Assembly: GCA_948663575.1 (NCBI GenBank)
Contig: CAPNAV010000022.1
Location: 1-14,712 of the forward strand
From: an uncultured Candidatus Saccharibacteria bacterium
Lineage (GTDB): Bacteria > Patescibacteriota > Saccharimonadia > Saccharimonadales > Saccharimonadaceae
DNA length: 14,712 nt
Reading direction: 5' to 3'
This document shows positions 7,302 to 13,881 of the stretch, in pieces (position 1 is the first letter of the stretch; each line of letters begins with the position of its first letter). The notes below the pieces were generated by a model. That model saw only the letters and a program-made list of their open reading frames with translations, was not told where the DNA came from and did not search any database. Made by a program: the position numbers and the translations under genes.

Positions 7302-8105
7302 CTACAGGATGTACCTTTTGACAAAATCGTCATAGCCCGGAACCTCATCCTTTGCAAATGCGATCAACTCCTTGATCGGAATGTCATTCCAGCAACAAAT
7401 GGCGCTAATATGTCGAATGAATCTGTCATAATCGTTGTCATTACAGTTATAAACTTCCGTAAAATCCCCGCCACGCCCAACATAAAATAAGCGAAATTCC
7501 CATTCATAGGTGCCTGTGATCTGCTTGCTGAGATAAGCTCGCAGCCCATGCCCAAGTAAGAATTTGCACCATTGTTCGAGTTTATCGTAAAAGGCATCGT
7601 TCTCAGCCGCCTTTTCATTGGCGATTTTACTCTCCTTCTCTAACGCCAACATAGCGTTTTGCGCTTTCATTAAACCGTGTCGGCTACAGAAGATTATGCT
7701 GGGGGTTGACGCAGTAAATATTGCCCATCCTACTGGTAGTGCTGCTAATAGTATAATTGCCAAAAGAAACGCGGCCATTTCTAGAAACTGGGCGCGTGTG
7801 TCATTAAGCAGCGCGGCAACCATAGTTGCTCCAATTACCACCATGAATACTCCAGCCGCAAAGCTACGAATAGCTGCCAGGGATGATTTGCTGGCGAGTT
7901 GGTATTGCGGAATTTCAAGCTCCCGATCTCTCAGCATACATCGTATGATTTCTTGTCGGTATTCATAGGATTTCCTCAGAACGTTATTGATTTCATCTCT
8001 CAAATCCTGCCGCGCACTCCGCTTGGAACTCCTGTTATTTCTAGTTCCGCTTCCCGTTTGACTTTGCCTGATTGTGAAACTGGTAAATTTACTCATCTTA
8101 TCCAT
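7302..8105 (-). CDS. Hypothetical membrane protein with two helices and a cytoplasmic C-terminal domain
   Basis: The protein has 267 residues and no recognised family. The N-terminus (1-35) is rich in Ser, Arg, Thr and Asn. Residues 36-65 are charged and helical. Two hydrophobic helices follow (about 79-100 and 108-132), then an Ala/Glu/Lys helix (145-175), then a compact soluble domain to the end with several Trp, Tyr and Cys residues (C180, C221, C237, C238). The two adjacent helices place both ends on the same side, most likely the cytoplasm. The start is supported by GGAGGG five bases upstream. It has its own promoter (8178-8206), a 5' leader with two hairpins in tandem, and its own terminator, so it is a single-gene unit. 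No catalytic motif is visible. Confidence 0.8.
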   Translation of the reverse strand: MDKMSKFTSFTIRQSQTGSGTRNNRSSKRSARQDLRDEINNVLRKSYEYRQEIIRCMLRDRELEIPQYQLASKSSLAAIRSFAAGVFMVVIGATMVAALLNDTRAQFLEMAAFLLAIILLAALPVGWAIFTASTPSIIFCSRHGLMKAQNAMLALEKESKIANEKAAENDAFYDKLEQWCKFLLGHGLRAYLSKQITGTYEWEFRLFYVGRGGDFTEVYNCNDNDYDRFIRHISAICCWNDIPIKELIAFAKDEVPGYDDFVKRYIL

Positions 8106-8131
8106 TTTGTCCCTCCTACAAAAATGTGAAT

Positions 8132-8169
8132 TTTGGCACTGATGCCAAATACTAAACAGTTAGCTGTTT
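8132..8169 (-). promoter_or_regulatory. Two tandem hairpins in the 5' leader of the gene at 7302-8105
   Basis: TTTGGCA-CTGA-TGCCAAA (8132-8149) and AAACAG-TTAG-CTGTTT (8154-8169) are two perfect inverted repeats four bases apart. They fill the stretch between the predicted transcript start (about 8171) and the ribosome site (8111-8116). They could act as an RNA control element, a 5' stabiliser, or protein-binding half-sites. Neither has a T-run of note in the minus direction. Confidence 0.55.
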
Positions 8170-8177
8170 CGTCTACT

Positions 8178-8206
8178 AGTATAATACAGATAGTAATAAA
8201 AATCAA
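8178..8206 (-). promoter_or_regulatory. Promoter for the gene at 7302-8105
   Basis: On the minus strand TTGATT (8206-8201) and TATACT (8183-8178) are separated by 17 bases. The transcript start should be near 8171, giving a leader of about 65 nt. Confidence 0.65.
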
Positions 8207-8313
8207 CCACTATAAAAGACCTAGAATTGCTAGTCTAAGCCTCTCCTAAAGACGAGGCGCCAAAAATAAAACGTATCCTAAAATCTAGATCTTAACTATT
8301 GCAAGAAGTGGTA

Positions 8314-8337
8314 AGGCCGCAGATTACTCCGCGGCCT
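8314..8337 (-). other. GUAA-tetraloop hairpin enclosing a stop codon
   Basis: In minus-strand RNA, AGGCCGCGGA and UCUGCGGCCU form a 10-bp stem (one G-U pair) around a GUAA loop that contains the UAA stop of the gene at 8324. In plus-strand RNA the G-U pair becomes an A-C mismatch, so the structure favours the sense transcript. No T-run follows, so it looks more like a 3'-end stabiliser or a rho-assisted end than an intrinsic terminator. Confidence 0.5.
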
Positions 8338-8926
8338 CATCAATTTTGTCGTAGATTTGGCTTAGCCAGCCATACATCAAAGTGGATGCCAGACCCAAAA
8401 TCGTTGCCAGCGCCATAATTAGCACCTTATAACTCTGGACTGAGATTAGATAGTCCACGCGCGCTAGCAAATTTTTGAGCAGCGTATACGCATCAGCAAC
8501 GGCCGACAGCGATTCGGAAATTACTACTCCGTTTTCGCCTATACCCATCAGCGGCTTGACGAACATCTCGCCTCCCATCGCTAATAACGCTCTCCACATC
8601 ACACTAAAAAGAGTAAAATCAATCACGAATGTTATACTCGAAAAGAGCTGTGACGTAGCCTGCCTAGAAATCAGCCAAAGCACGTCTTCTCGAAACACAT
8701 CGACTAGGAGCATGATAAATAACGCGCTAATGCCGAAAAATATCAAGTCGCCATATGTTGCTTTTGCCCCCGTCAAGTAATCCGTTGCAACGACGTATTC
8801 CGACTTGTCTCCGAACAACCTCGCTGATAACGGTAGGGATGAAATCGCAACGAACAGTAGCGCTAATTGCACTACAACCACCCCTGTCAAAAACAAAAAC
8901 ACACACCTGCTTAACCGTCTTCTCAT
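8324..8926 (-). CDS. Hypothetical four-helix membrane protein
   Basis: The protein has 200 residues and an unrecognised function. The ATG at 8926 is chosen over one nine codons upstream (8953) because AGGAGGG lies four bases before it, and the upstream ATG has no ribosome site. The short N-terminus is strongly basic (MRRRLSR). Hydrophobic helices lie at about 9-29, 60-77, 94-117 and 166-187. The region between helices 3 and 4 is amphipathic, and the acidic C-terminus (DKIDEAAE) should be cytoplasmic. It is transcribed away from the Pro-rich ORF at 8940, from a probable -10 at 8959-8964 that lies beside a 14-bp palindrome. Arrangement and size recall other small lineage-specific membrane genes nearby, but I see no homology to them. 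Confidence 0.8.
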   Translation of the reverse strand: MRRRLSRCVFLFLTGVVVVQLALLFVAISSLPLSARLFGDKSEYVVATDYLTGAKATYGDLIFFGISALFIMLLVDVFREDVLWLISRQATSQLFSSITFVIDFTLFSVMWRALLAMGGEMFVKPLMGIGENGVVISESLSAVADAYTLLKNLLARVDYLISVQSYKVLIMALATILGLASTLMYGWLSQIYDKIDEAAE

Positions 8927-8939
8927 AAAACCCTCCTTT

Positions 8940-9716
8940 TTGAGAAAAACCAACCACGACTATAAGTTACTATTTTCGGGACTAGTCCCGTACTCTACCC
9001 ATATATTCTGTCATACATCGCCGCAAGAATCAACCCCGCCTAACCCGCTCAATCCAGAACCTCCTCGTCCAGAGGAACCAAGGCCAGAAGAGCCTCCTAT
9101 GCCCGACTTCCCCAGGCTAGATACGCCCAATCCACCTAACCCCGAACCAGAATATCCTAGTGAACCTACTCCTGATTTCCCTCAGTCAGAAGCGCCAGAT
9201 GAGCCAGCTCCCGATGAAGATGAGCCAGATTTTCCTGTTCCGGACGATTCGCCTCGCGTGTCACCTACCACTAAAGAAACCTTGAACGATAATCCCGAAT
9301 CATCGGTAGCCGAACAGCTCAAACTATTTACTAAGGCGATCGACAATCTTCAAGATTTTTTAGGCTTTCAAACCCTATTCAATGCCATGGAAGAAGCGAA
9401 GCTGACTGCTAATCCCGATGTTGCTCAGCAAATCACCGAGCTTGAGAGGGTTGCTAATAACAAAGCAAGTGAACTTTTGCGAAATGCTGAAGCTGCGGAA
9501 TTTGTGCGCTTGCAGGCGGCAATCCAAGAAGCACGCGAAAATCTTTTGCAAATCGAGCAGGGCTATAAACGTCTTAGTCTTCTCAATAAATTCCGCCAGG
9601 CTGGTGTCTACAAACAGCAGCGCCAAGATGCCAATGATAAGAAAAATCAAGCGATGCATGATCTTGCCGAGTTTGAAAGGCAAACTAGATATACCGAGAG
9701 AATGACAGGGAAATAA
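8940..9716 (+). CDS. Pro/acidic and coiled-coil protein, 5' end uncertain (possible truncated gene)
   Basis: The frame is open well upstream, into the antisense of the gene at 8324, but no proper start is visible. TTG at 8940 gives 258 residues and has no ribosome site. The first ATG is at 9099, already inside the low-complexity part, again with only a weak GAAGAG upstream. From the 8940 start, residues 33-107 are a repetitive Pro, Glu and Asp segment with PEEP, NPEPE and PDFP motifs. Residues 122-258 are an Ala, Glu, Gln and Lys-rich helical, probably coiled-coil, region. No signal peptide or membrane helix is seen, although Pro/acidic segments of this kind often span cell walls. The codon pattern and the sensible C-terminal helices argue that the downstream part is or was coding. 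Either a rare start is used, or the gene has lost its 5' end. It stops 38 bp before leuS. Confidence 0.6.
   Translation: MRKTNHDYKLLFSGLVPYSTHIFCHTSPQESTPPNPLNPEPPRPEEPRPEEPPMPDFPRLDTPNPPNPEPEYPSEPTPDFPQSEAPDEPAPDEDEPDFPVPDDSPRVSPTTKETLNDNPESSVAEQLKLFTKAIDNLQDFLGFQTLFNAMEEAKLTANPDVAQQITELERVANNKASELLRNAEAAEFVRLQAAIQEARENLLQIEQGYKRLSLLNKFRQAGVYKQQRQDANDKKNQAMHDLAEFERQTRYTERMTGK
8959..8990 (-). promoter_or_regulatory. Probable promoter and palindromic operator for the gene at 8324-8926
   Basis: On the minus strand TATAGT (8964-8959) is a fair -10 about 33 bases before the ATG. At the -35 distance there is no good hexamer; a perfect 14-bp palindrome, CGGGACTAGTCCCG (8977-8990), covers that position instead. 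A dimeric regulator bound there would block or replace the -35 contact. The same palindrome lies just upstream of, or inside, the plus-strand ORF at 8940. Confidence 0.45.
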
Positions 9717-9738
9717 TTTCCCTTATCTGATAACTTCA

Positions 9739-9747
9739 TGCTATAAT
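9739..9747 (+). promoter_or_regulatory. Extended -10 promoter of leuS, predicted leaderless start
   Basis: TGC-TATAAT ends at 9747 and the leuS ATG begins at 9755, only seven bases later. Transcription normally starts 6-8 bases after the -10, i.e. at or next to the A of the ATG. No Shine-Dalgarno sequence lies before the ATG, which fits a leaderless mRNA. Confidence 0.7.
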
Positions 9748-9754
9748 ATATTGT

Positions 9755-12700
9755 ATGGAAAGATATGACCCACTGAAGATAGAACAAAAATGGCAAAAAA
9801 TATGGGATGAGACCGAGGCTTTCAAAGCTGGCCCGCTTGACGAGAATAAACCTAAAAAATACCTCGCCGAGATGTTTCCGTACCCTTCTGGTGCCGGGCT
9901 TCATGTGGGGCATGTTCGCAACTTCACTATCGTTGATGTCCTTGCGCGTTTCTACGCTCAGCAAGAAATGAATGTCTTGCGCCCTTTTGGTTATGATACT
10001 TTTGGTCTCCCGGCCGAAAATTACGCCATCAAAACCGGCATCTCCCCGCAAAAAGCCACCGAGACTAATATCAACAATTTCCGCAAACAAGCCAAAAAGC
10101 TAGGTTATGCTATCGACTGGAGCCGCGAAATCAACACTAGTGATCCAGAATACTACAAATGGACCCAGTGGTGCTTCTTGCAACTTTATAAAGCCGGTCT
10201 TGCTTACCAAAAAGAGTCATATCAATGGTGGTGTCCAGTCGATCAGACCGTTCTTGCCAACGAGCAGGTTGAAGGTGGCAAGTGTTGGCGTTGTGGCCAC
10301 GAAGTTGAAAAGAAAAAGATGAAGCAATGGTTCTTCAAAATCACTGATTATGCCGATGAGCTTCTTGACACGCTCGACGAAGTCGAATGGCCAGAAAAGG
10401 TCAAGATTATGCAGAAAAACTGGATCGGCCGCAGCGAAGGCGCCGAGATTAGTTTCGAGATTGACGGTGGCCCTAAATTTGTTGATGATGAACATCCGCT
10501 GGTTGAAGGTAAACCAGTTATTAAGCGCAATGTCGCTCAAGCCTATGTTTATAATCCAAAAACCGAGAAATATTTAGCTGTCACCTATAAAAACGTAGAC
10601 TGCTGGATTACTATGCCGCAAGGCGGAATTGACAAAGATGAAGATATTGAGTCTGCTGCGCGCCGCGAAGTTCTCGAAGAGACCGGTTATAAAAACCTAC
10701 GTTTTATGGGTATCTTAGGGCAATATCAGGCCACATTCTATAATGAGCTTAAAAAGGTAAACCGCGAAGCTCACGTCACTCAAGTATATTTCGAGCTCGA
10801 AAATGACGAACGTGACGAAATGAGCGAAGCCGAAAAGACTATTCAAGAACCAATCTGGTTGACCAAAGAAGAAATCCTAAGAGATCCAAAACTACAAGCT
10901 AAAAGGGAAGTTGAGTTAGGCTTTGCGCGCATTGACCGCATCCAATGCACTAAAGACGGTAATATGAACCCAGAGGCTCAGCGGTCTTCTCTCGAGGGAA
11001 TCCGGACTCACGAGGAGGATGAGCGCGTCAGCCCTGCAACAGCAGGCGCTGAAGACGCGGCCCGAGAAAGAACGGCGGCTGAGTCCTTAGTCGACGTAAT
11101 TACCGTTTTCACCACTCGTCCCGATACTATCTTTGGTGCTACTTTCCTCGTCCTTGCTCCTGAGCATCCCATGATTCCATACCTCGTCAACGATGACACT
11201 CGAGAAAAAATCAAAGAATATTGCCAGTCCGCACTCCGAAAATCTGAGATTGAGCGTCAAGAAAACAAAGAAAAAACTGGTGTTTTCACTGGTAGCTACG
11301 CCATCAATCCAGCCACCGGCCAAAAAATCCCTATCTGGGTGGCAGATTATGTTCTGACCGGCTATGGCACTGGCGCAATTATGGCGGTGCCCGCTCATGA
11401 TGAACGCGATTTTGAATTCGCGGAAAAATTCGACCTGCCGGTGATTGAGGTTGTCGAAAAACCCGAAAATTCCAGCGATGCTGAGCGTTGTTATCACGGC
11501 GAGGGGGAACTAGTGAATTCTGAACAATTTAATGGCATCCGCAGCGAAGATGCGCGCGAGCAGGTCGTGGCTTGGCTTGAGCAGATGGGGGTTGGACATT
11601 CAAAAATCACCTACAAAATGCGCGATTGGCTTATTTCGCGTCAGCGCTATTGGGGCTGTCCAATTCCGGTTGCTTATGACAAAGACGGCAATGTTCACCC
11701 TATCCCCGAAGATCAACTCCCCGTCATGCATCCCGAGGTCACGGATTATCAGCCCGACGATACTGGCCGATCTCCTCTGGCCAAGGCTAAGGATTGGCTC
11801 AAAGTCACCCTAAAAGACGAAAATGGCAATGATATCGAATGTACGCGCGAGACCGATACCTTGGATGGCTATGCTTGCTCGAGCTGGTATCTCTGGCGTT
11901 ATGTCAGCCCGCACGATACCGAAGCAGCCTGGGATCCCGAAGCCATTAAATATTGGGCGCCTACCGATGTCTATGTCGGCGGCGACCATGCCGTAGCGCA
12001 TCTGCTTTATGTCCGTTTCTGGTGTAAATTCTTCGCCGATAAGGGCCTTTTGCCTTTTCGTGAGCCAATTAAAAAGCTACTATATAATGGTTATATTAAC
12101 GCCCCAGACGGCAAAAAAATGAGCAAAAGCAAGGGTAATGTCATTGATCCGCTCGAGGTGATCGAGAGTGGCTATGGCGCCGACACTCTGCGTACTTACG
12201 AAATGTTTATTGGTCCCTACGACCAAGATGCTGCCTGGAACACCGAAGCGATTGGCGGCGTCTATAGATTCTTGAATAGATGCTGGACGCTTTGCTTTGG
12301 CGAGCGAGCTATAGAAACTTCCGCAAGCGAGTCGTCGAACGGCGCGCGCGAGTCCAATCCTTCGAATGAGGAAGGCTCTGACGGGGCTCGCTTAAATCGA
12401 CGCCATGTAACTATCCGTAAGGTCACAGAAGACATTCATCGTTGCAGTTTTAATACCGCCGTGGCAGCCCTGATGGAATATGTCAATGAACTATATAAAA
12501 ATGGTGTCGAACAGGATGATTTAACCGTCTTAGCAAAGCTTTTGAAGCCATTCGCGCCACACCTAGCTTCCGAAATGCTCGAAAAACTCGGTAGCGACGA
12601 TATCTGGCCAGAATGGAATGAAAAATACCTCACCTCTGATGAAATTGAGGTGGTCGTGCAAGTGAACGGCAAGCTCCGCGCCAAATTGACTGTTTCCGCT

Positions 12701-12835
12701 AGTGGCCTCGCCGATGAGGATAAACTTAAAGATCTCGCTCTTGCCGACGCGAACGTCCAGAAGTTCACCTCCGGCAAAGAAGTCCGCAAGGTGATCATTC
12801 CTAAGAATGCTAAGCTAATTAACATCGTTGTTTAG
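9755..12835 (+). CDS. leuS: Leucyl-tRNA synthetase with an inserted Nudix domain
   Basis: The protein has 1026 residues against roughly 800-870 for ordinary bacterial LeuRS. It charges tRNA-Leu with leucine. The class I signatures are HVGH (50-53) and KMSKS (788-792). A zinc-binding knuckle is suggested by C160, C177 and C180. The CP1 editing core is present, with TTRPDT (453-458) and AVPAHDERD (544-552, D549 matching the editing aspartate). The C-terminal part (NGKLRAK, 971-977) is intact. Between the first CP1 strand (about 236) and TTRPDT an extra stretch of about 210 residues is inserted. It contains a complete Nudix box (G290 to Y312 with REVLEETGY), embedded in MPQGGID as in RppH-like enzymes. 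The insert ends with an Ala, Glu, Arg and Ser-rich tail (about 405-446). A second low-complexity insert lies at 853-885 at the entry to the anticodon-binding domain. The leucine-specific domain seen in E. coli before KMSKS is absent. The mRNA is probably leaderless. Confidence 0.97.
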   Translation: MERYDPLKIEQKWQKIWDETEAFKAGPLDENKPKKYLAEMFPYPSGAGLHVGHVRNFTIVDVLARFYAQQEMNVLRPFGYDTFGLPAENYAIKTGISPQKATETNINNFRKQAKKLGYAIDWSREINTSDPEYYKWTQWCFLQLYKAGLAYQKESYQWWCPVDQTVLANEQVEGGKCWRCGHEVEKKKMKQWFFKITDYADELLDTLDEVEWPEKVKIMQKNWIGRSEGAEISFEIDGGPKFVDDEHPLVEGKPVIKRNVAQAYVYNPKTEKYLAVTYKNVDCWITMPQGGIDKDEDIESAARREVLEETGYKNLRFMGILGQYQATFYNELKKVNREAHVTQVYFELENDERDEMSEAEKTIQEPIWLTKEEILRDPKLQAKREVELGFARIDRIQCTKDGNMNPEAQRSSLEGIRTHEEDERVSPATAGAEDAARERTAAESLVDVITVFTTRPDTIFGATFLVLAPEHPMIPYLVNDDTREKIKEYCQSALRKSEIERQENKEKTGVFTGSYAINPATGQKIPIWVADYVLTGYGTGAIMAVPAHDERDFEFAEKFDLPVIEVVEKPENSSDAERCYHGEGELVNSEQFNGIRSEDAREQVVAWLEQMGVGHSKITYKMRDWLISRQRYWGCPIPVAYDKDGNVHPIPEDQLPVMHPEVTDYQPDDTGRSPLAKAKDWLKVTLKDENGNDIECTRETDTLDGYACSSWYLWRYVSPHDTEAAWDPEAIKYWAPTDVYVGGDHAVAHLLYVRFWCKFFADKGLLPFREPIKKLLYNGYINAPDGKKMSKSKGNVIDPLEVIESGYGADTLRTYEMFIGPYDQDAAWNTEAIGGVYRFLNRCWTLCFGERAIETSASESSNGARESNPSNEEGSDGARLNRRHVTIRKVTEDIHRCSFNTAVAALMEYVNELYKNGVEQDDLTVLAKLLKPFAPHLASEMLEKLGSDDIWPEWNEKYLTSDEIEVVVQVNGKLRAKLTVSASGLADEDKLKDLALADANVQKFTSGKEVRKVIIPKNAKLINIVV
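10466..11092 (+). other. Nudix insertion within leuS (residues about 238-446)
   Basis: The Nudix box at 10622-10690 matches the G-x5-E-x7-REUxEExGU pattern at every fixed position, with E305, E308 and E309 as metal-binding glutamates. Strand-like segments on both sides (VAQAYVYN, YLAVTYK, THVTQVYF-type) suit a whole Nudix fold of about 140 residues. The exact edges are estimates, from where the sequence leaves and rejoins ordinary LeuRS. Confidence 0.85.
11004..11086 (+). repeat. In-frame palindromic insertion in leuS (tail of the Nudix insert)
   Basis: GGACTCA (11004-11010) and TGAGTCC (11080-11086) form end inverted repeats. Inside lies a longer hairpin: GCGTC-AGC-CCTGC (11025-11037) pairs with GCAGG-GCT-GACGC (11042-11058) around an AACA loop, with two small bulges. 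The translation is low-complexity (Glu, Ala, Arg, Thr, Ser) and has no counterpart in ordinary LeuRS. This recalls the palindromic elements that insert in frame in Rickettsia and Wolbachia genes. Confidence 0.5.
12325..12393 (+). repeat. Second in-frame inverted-repeat insertion in leuS
   Basis: AAGCGAG (12325-12331) and CTCGCTT (12387-12393) are end inverted repeats around about 55 bp that include a smaller CCTTC/GAAGG hairpin. It encodes residues about 858-880, a Ser, Asn, Glu and Gly-rich spacer at the junction to the anticodon-binding domain that ordinary LeuRS does not have. Confidence 0.45.
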
Positions 12836-13110
12836 CTAAACAGATTCCAAGACTGTTTTGATAAAATCCCGTGCGAGGTCGTCTATGTTGATTGCGCCTT
12901 GGGTAGATAATCAAATCTCAAAACACGGCAGTTTTTTACTAATTCCAACAGATTCGTTTCCATGAAAATACCCCGGTCACCAAATGGCAACCGGGGTTTG
13001 TTTTAGTATTCTAGTGTTTTTCAAACGGGCCCTTCAGGCGAAACTCCGCCTAGCTAGCGTCATATCTAGTAGCTTACCTCCCCTTAACCAAAAATTCTGG
13101 CCCTGCTCAT
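12836..13110. other. Intergenic stretch between leuS and the convergent gene at 13111
   Basis: No supported gene. Just after the leuS stop is a small hairpin (AAACAG 12838-12843 with CTGTTT 12853-12858) followed by a short T-run, a weak first terminator. Short ORFs exist on both strands: 26 codons plus stop at 12883-12963 on the minus strand, and a similar one from the ATG at 12885 on the plus strand. Neither has a ribosome site. A further small hairpin (AGGCG/CGCCT) lies at 13036-13051. Gene remnants are possible but not shown. Confidence 0.5.
12970..13004. terminator. Rho-independent terminator, probably bidirectional
   Basis: ACCCCGGT (12970-12977) pairs with ACCGGGGT (12990-12997), with an inner CC/GG pair, and is followed by TTGTTTT on the plus strand. 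In the minus direction the stem is followed by ATTTTC. It probably ends leuS and may also stop transcription from the gene at 13111. Confidence 0.8.
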
Positions 13111-13881
13111 CTAATTCTGCTTAGAGGTGTGAATGTCACGTATCAGCTTGCGCCATGAGTCCTTGAAATAGCTATTCTCCAACTCCCTCGTGCAGTCTTC
13201 ATATGTATATTCAGCAAAAGGCACTGAATAAAAGGTACGCGAATATGAGCATTTTATTACCTCATCCAGCACCTCGTCGCTCTTACCAAGATACGCCCTG
13301 CCATAGGAGTCAATCAAAAAGATCATTCCGTCCTTACGGTTATATGTTCCCGCCAGGTCAATAATCTCCTCCAGAGTAGCCGCCGAGTGAACGTCAGCCG
13401 CTTTGTACATCAGAACCTTATGGGAATCATAAACATCCCCCTCAAGCGCCACTAAGGACGCTAAGACTTCCTCTGAGAGATCGCCCAAACCCATCTTTTG
13501 TGACTTCTGATGTACCGCGTTAGATAAGAAGTCGATGGAATCCTGGATTTGCGCTTCCTCAATCTCCTTCAATAGTAAGATCGCGTCTTGCGGCAGCGAG
13601 AGGTATTCGCAGGTAAACAGCTGCTTACAGGGAAGAATCGTCCCCAACAGAAGACAACGCATTCGCTCTGTATGTACCGTGATGTATACGCGGTCATAAG
13701 TTTTGAAACCATATAACATCACATTACTCTGCGAGCAGGTGATTTCCTGAAAAACCTCATCAATCCCGCTATAGAGGTACTCACTCAACGTATGTTTGCT
13801 GTACTCTGTCGAATTAGACATTACCGTATTTAACGGCAGATAGATACTGTTCCTTATCAGCTCCCATATTCTAGGCGTCAT
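13111..13881 (-). CDS. Hypothetical soluble protein with a long structured leader
   Basis: The protein has 256 residues, with no membrane helix, signal peptide or recognised family. The sequence alternates short strands and helices (for example VYITVHTERMRCLLLG at 65-80 and a helical stretch around 100-140), so it is probably a globular cytoplasmic protein. Cysteines are scattered without a metal-binding spacing. The ATG at 13881 is supported by AAGGAG six bases upstream; an in-frame ATG 20 codons later has none. A strong promoter (14166-14194) lies about 285 bp upstream, so the mRNA has an unusually long leader of about 278 nt containing a 48-nt inverted repeat. This suggests post-transcriptional control. 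It is divergent from the secreted-protein gene at 14502. Confidence 0.75.
   Translation of the reverse strand: MTPRIWELIRNSIYLPLNTVMSNSTEYSKHTLSEYLYSGIDEVFQEITCSQSNVMLYGFKTYDRVYITVHTERMRCLLLGTILPCKQLFTCEYLSLPQDAILLLKEIEEAQIQDSIDFLSNAVHQKSQKMGLGDLSEEVLASLVALEGDVYDSHKVLMYKAADVHSAATLEEIIDLAGTYNRKDGMIFLIDSYGRAYLGKSDEVLDEVIKCSYSRTFYSVPFAEYTYEDCTRELENSYFKDSWRKLIRDIHTSKQN

Noticed and set aside
8805..8939. Upstream extension of the Pro-rich ORF to a TTG at 8805
   Set aside because: The extension lies antisense to the start of the well-supported gene at 8324-8926, has no ribosome site and its translation looks random.
8927..8953. Upstream ATG (8953) for the gene at 8324
   Set aside because: AGGAGGG falls inside this extension, four bases before the ATG at 8926, and nothing suitable lies before 8953.
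9647..10090. 147-codon minus-strand ORF
   Set aside because: It overlaps the start of leuS in antisense, has no ribosome site or family likeness, and is a shadow of leuS codons.
12883..12963. Short ORFs on both strands after leuS, looked at as gene remnants
   Set aside because: Too short, no ribosome site and no convincing family likeness; kept only as a description of the intergenic stretch.
76..13881. Alternative genetic code with TGA as glycine
   Set aside because: All genes read through with the standard code without in-frame TGA, glycine uses GGN codons, and a recoded genome would show many internal TGA codons.
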